Assembly (NCBI GenBank): GCA_947177395.1
Contig: CAMWUI010000033.1
Coordinates: 1 to 33,658, forward strand
Origin: an uncultured Paraprevotella sp.
GTDB taxonomy: Bacteria; Bacteroidota; Bacteroidia; Bacteroidales; Bacteroidaceae
Direction: 5' to 3'
Length of the DNA stretch: 33,658 nucleotides
The position numbers and the translations under genes were made by a program. Positions 32,401 to 33,658 of this stretch are shown in pieces (the first letter of the stretch is position 1; each line of letters opens with the position of its first letter). Under the pieces are notes generated by a model. That model saw only the letters and a program-made list of their open reading frames with translations. It searched no databases and was not told the DNA's origin.

Positions 32401-33392
32401 TAGATTTCCCACTTTCCGTTGCCATCATTTTCGTCATTCCAAGTTGTCATCACCCAATTGGCATCAGAAGGAGAATTCGCTACGGTGGTTGCCGCGTTCA
32501 TGTTTGCATAGGTATTGGGCATCTTGAGATTCCACACGCCAGCCGCCGCATTGGGCTTGGCCGAAAGAGAGAATACGGTAGCGTCATCGGGCGAATCTAC
32601 CAAATCGGGTGCTTTTACATATTTTCCGTCCTTGGTTTTCAGTTTGAAACTATCGCTAGTACCTTCGATGTTGAAAATGTATTTTTCAGACAAAGTCGTT
32701 ACGGCATTCGATGTATTGTTCAAAAAAACTTTCAGCAATTCATTATTGGTGCCTGCAATTCCCGCAAAAGCATAGCCGGAACGTGCGCCTGCGCCTTTGA
32801 TTACATAATCTTGTCCTTCTACCAGACGGTTGGCATCGACGAGTGCCTGTCCTGCATTATAAACAGCAACTTCATACAGATTAACAATAGACCAGTTGCC
32901 TATTCCTGTAGCAAACTTGATTCCCGATGTTGCGGAATTTACATTAAAGAAAGTGGTAGCTCCGTTTTTTGCCGTAGTAATAAGGCGAATGGTGGTGGCA
33001 TCTGAACCTGTAACACCGGATGCTAAATCAGAACCTGTGTAGTTGATAGACGAAGCGGTAAACCAAGCAGCCGTTTCTTTGGCGCCGAAAGTGGCACTGC
33101 CGTCATTCCCGGCAGGTTGCTGGATATATCCTTCTTCTCCGGTTTTTACATTGCGCAAAGCAAAGGCGTTTCCGGCTTCGTTATAAACCAACTCAAATGC
33201 ACAATTCGGTGCATATTCCGAACGTCCTGCAGCGGTAACTGTAATCCAGTTTGTGTTGTTGTTGGCGATGGCTTTTATAGCCACCATTTTGCCGTTGGCC
33301 AATTGGTCCGGTGTTAACAAACCGGACTGTGCCCACGCATTGACCCAGCCTGTGAGCAGGAACAACACGCTTAAGAAAGTGATTTTTCTCAT
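29499..33392 (-). CDS. Large secreted lectin-like / adhesin-like surface protein
   Basis: A 1297-residue exported protein with no enzyme motif that I can identify. Signal peptide 1-22 (AWAQ-S). It is built of repeated beta-rich, possibly beta-trefoil modules: about 25-175, 185-335, 405-550, 625-768, 840-985 and 985-1112. Modules at 405-550 and 840-985 both contain GDPFNGFKIYN followed by P/Q-AAG, so they are duplicated. A Big-type segment (337-400) and a FIVAR-like helical hairpin (553-622) intervene. Residues 1113-1195 (GYATLFAPTALTIPADVEVY, then AVLVKAAAGTYNF) resemble residues 1243-1310 of the 1436-residue protein. The tail is IYDLAGRRVAKPVKGIYIKG then GKKVIVK. Binding of glycans or host matrix is a guess. 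Promoter at 33479-33509; the 50-residue peptide follows. Confidence 0.75.
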   Translation of the reverse strand: MRKITFLSVLFLLTGWVNAWAQSGLLTPDQLANGKMVAIKAIANNNTNWITVTAAGRSEYAPNCAFELVYNEAGNAFALRNVKTGEEGYIQQPAGNDGSATFGAKETAAWFTASSINYTGSDLASGVTGSDATTIRLITTAKNGATTFFNVNSATSGIKFATGIGNWSIVNLYEVAVYNAGQALVDANRLVEGQDYVIKGAGARSGYAFAGIAGTNNELLKVFLNNTSNAVTTLSEKYIFNIEGTSDSFKLKTKDGKYVKAPDLVDSPDDATVFSLSAKPNAAAGVWNLKMPNTYANMNAATTVANSPSDANWVMTTWNDENDGNGKWEIYPVNVDLPTYSITYIVKDFNGNTVATQTKEAMEGDPFPAVTVGVSASEFYNIPEGTVTANGEYDVTINVTALPFAVSTINGAFASDNHWYQLAVQRSAPKYATYNPESGHVEHSATALGEASAYNVFAFTGDPFNGFKIYNPAAGAAKQLYVTNTNSQSCTFAEEGALFGLYKNNTSGYQFKLVGTDGTHLNDVNNTLGVWTATASASDLGGTFTFTEVEFDAAGADIAKEALAAALGQITETMWGTDPGYIADTEENRAKITTAQAVLAKSNATTAEVNAQTEIINALLTDRIMPEAGKFYRIINALPGFETQQGVKKAMYSNGENVKWGNLNEYDRKQVWTITPTEGGYAVRNYTDQKYPQPQSTQSAAFAMGEEATVTELVFLGAPGQFNVKPKSNGAYSMHAGEHEGGAGVSGTAVGWNGGADGCSAWYIHEVEEPTGVVLENVTFNYTVNGVVKKSIIGNYDTANPEAPATYAFVTIGEMTLNSDNTVTVPCTCNLPFTTSESYANATWYAVDMHGNQTPSWTWAYEADQENNIKLSQDLSQEDLNSGYVTKNRRWAFVGDPFNGFKIYNQAAGETMTLRKGENGNNTISVMSETDDRNVFFLYETNGHIEHSFAWKLTDDSSYLNHQDGTLKGWGGNDEGSSCRVYAQTTAIPTKAFYRIKGVANEMYLTTGATGSRMPMIEDGTTAASIFYYDYDKHLLNYASGLYTYKTSETGAVGNSNTWEVIDNGNDQYIFYASPVPGGGGRYLYNHDKGSQTQANRNGQLAGNNTLWIVEPVTELPVTVSAAGYATLFAPTALTIPADVEVYTGTINTEKSAIELSQVADVILANTAVLVKAAAGTYNFEIAGEAAAVENNTLLGTISTTATPENVYTLQNQNGQVGFYPYTGENINGFKAYVTVAADAEVQGLTFDFGDATGIEEILSALETGEKTTEIYDLAGRRVAKPVKGIYIKGGKKVIVK

Positions 33393-33406
33393 AATGTTTG
33401 AAGTTA

Positions 33407-33421
33407 ATATAAAGTTTTTAA
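33407..33421 (-). promoter_or_regulatory. 15-bp leader element identical to 21436-21450
   Basis: TTAAAAACTTTATAT on the minus strand, 14 nt upstream of the 1297-residue gene start and within its leader. The same bases precede the GH43 gene. Confidence 0.4.
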
Positions 33422-33439
33422 TAGTATTTTTCCGGTTAC

Positions 33440-33509
33440 GCCCGAACCTGATACGGGCTTGAGTTTAGATAGAACGGCCAAAGATAATAATAAAGTGGAA
33501 AAGTAACAA
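33440..33509 (-). promoter_or_regulatory. Promoter and leader hairpin of the 1297-residue gene
   Basis: On the minus strand TTG (33507-33509), 20 nt, TATCTTTG (33479-33486). The transcription start is expected near 33472, giving a leader of about 80 nt, the longest here. The leader holds a 5-bp GC hairpin (GCCCG/CGGGC, 33440-33458). Confidence 0.7.
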
Positions 33510-33569
33510 TCTTTATGATTATTTTTGTGATTTTTTTGTTTGTGCGGCTGCTTTGGGGGCTAAAAATTC

Positions 33570-33658
33570 CTACACTTCCTCACACACGACCATCTCCATG
33601 CCTCGGTATACGACCACGATGCGATGGAGCGTGGTATGCCCCACGGCACGCCGCACCG
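33570..33658 (-). CDS. 3' end of a leftward gene, partial
   Basis: The frame open to the window edge encodes RAVGHTTLHRIVVVYRGMEM followed by VVCEEV and a TAG stop at 33570-33572. The other two leftward frames also stay open for part of the stretch, so this rests on the natural look of the peptide and on the promoter of the next gene beginning 60 nt later. The family is unknown. Confidence 0.35.
   Translation of the reverse strand, partial: VRRAVGHTTLHRIVVVYRGMEMVVCEEV

Noticed and set aside
29499-33392. Sialidase or other glycosidase in the 1297-residue protein
   Set aside because: No Asp-box, NEP or GH43-type carboxylate pattern was found.

Overview
The window reads as chromosomal DNA of a gut-type Bacteroidales bacterium (Bacteroides or a close relative). 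The evidence is internal. Promoters fit the Bacteroidota form (TTG or TTTG, 19-20 nt, then TAnnTTTG) in front of at least six transcription units. Lipoprotein signals are followed by acidic residues as in Bacteroidota surface lipoproteins. Very large secreted proteins carry LamG, ricin-like, GH43 and type-A-sorting-like C-terminal tails. Families typical of the group (DUF3316, AAA/DUF4143, Rpn nuclease) are also present. No species name can be assigned from sequence alone.

Layout, left to right. (1) 1-2726: the 5' stub of a leftward DUF2156-like gene is cut after 31 codons by what looks like the end of an insertion sequence; then comes the acetate operon pta-ackA with a strong terminator. (2) 2744-4250: a divergent redox cassette has a HxlR-type regulator facing an NTF2-like protein and a cysteine-motif flavoprotein, with a 16-bp near-perfect palindrome between them. 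(3) 4286-8730: a 1436-residue secreted putative glycosidase is bracketed by two nearly identical terminator sequences. (4) 8744-13480: leftward parC, DUF3316 protein and S41 protease lipoprotein, followed by a tRNA-Leu(UAG) with its own promoter. (5) 13672-17013: rightward glyQS, an FKBP-type lipoprotein and an Rpn nuclease with a nine-heptad repeat. (6) 17154-22563: leftward asd, then a 1418-residue secreted protein with two LamG and two GH43-like propellers. (7) 22684-27146: rightward antiporter, tcdA, lolD-like and cvfB-like genes in a tight operon. (8) 27152-28498: a convergent AAA/DUF4143 ATPase. (9) 28643-29303: a small-gene and repeat region with a 47/51-residue protein gene behind a near-perfect promoter, a 22-nt tandem repeat, and a 50-residue peptide gene. 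(10) 29328-33509: a 1297-residue secreted lectin-like protein co-transcribed with that 50-residue peptide. A gene fragment ends at the right edge.

Functionally, housekeeping operons (acetate production, translation, topoisomerase, aspartate-family amino acid synthesis) alternate with accessory single-gene loci for large surface proteins. The three giant secreted proteins share a related C-terminal tail; two also share the domain before it, and two share a 15-bp leader next to the start codon. This suggests a common export or anchoring route. I see no complete mobile element, CRISPR array, SusC/SusD pair or phage. The most unusual items are the IS-interrupted stub, the HxlR palindrome, the orphan 50-residue peptide and the 22-nt repeat.
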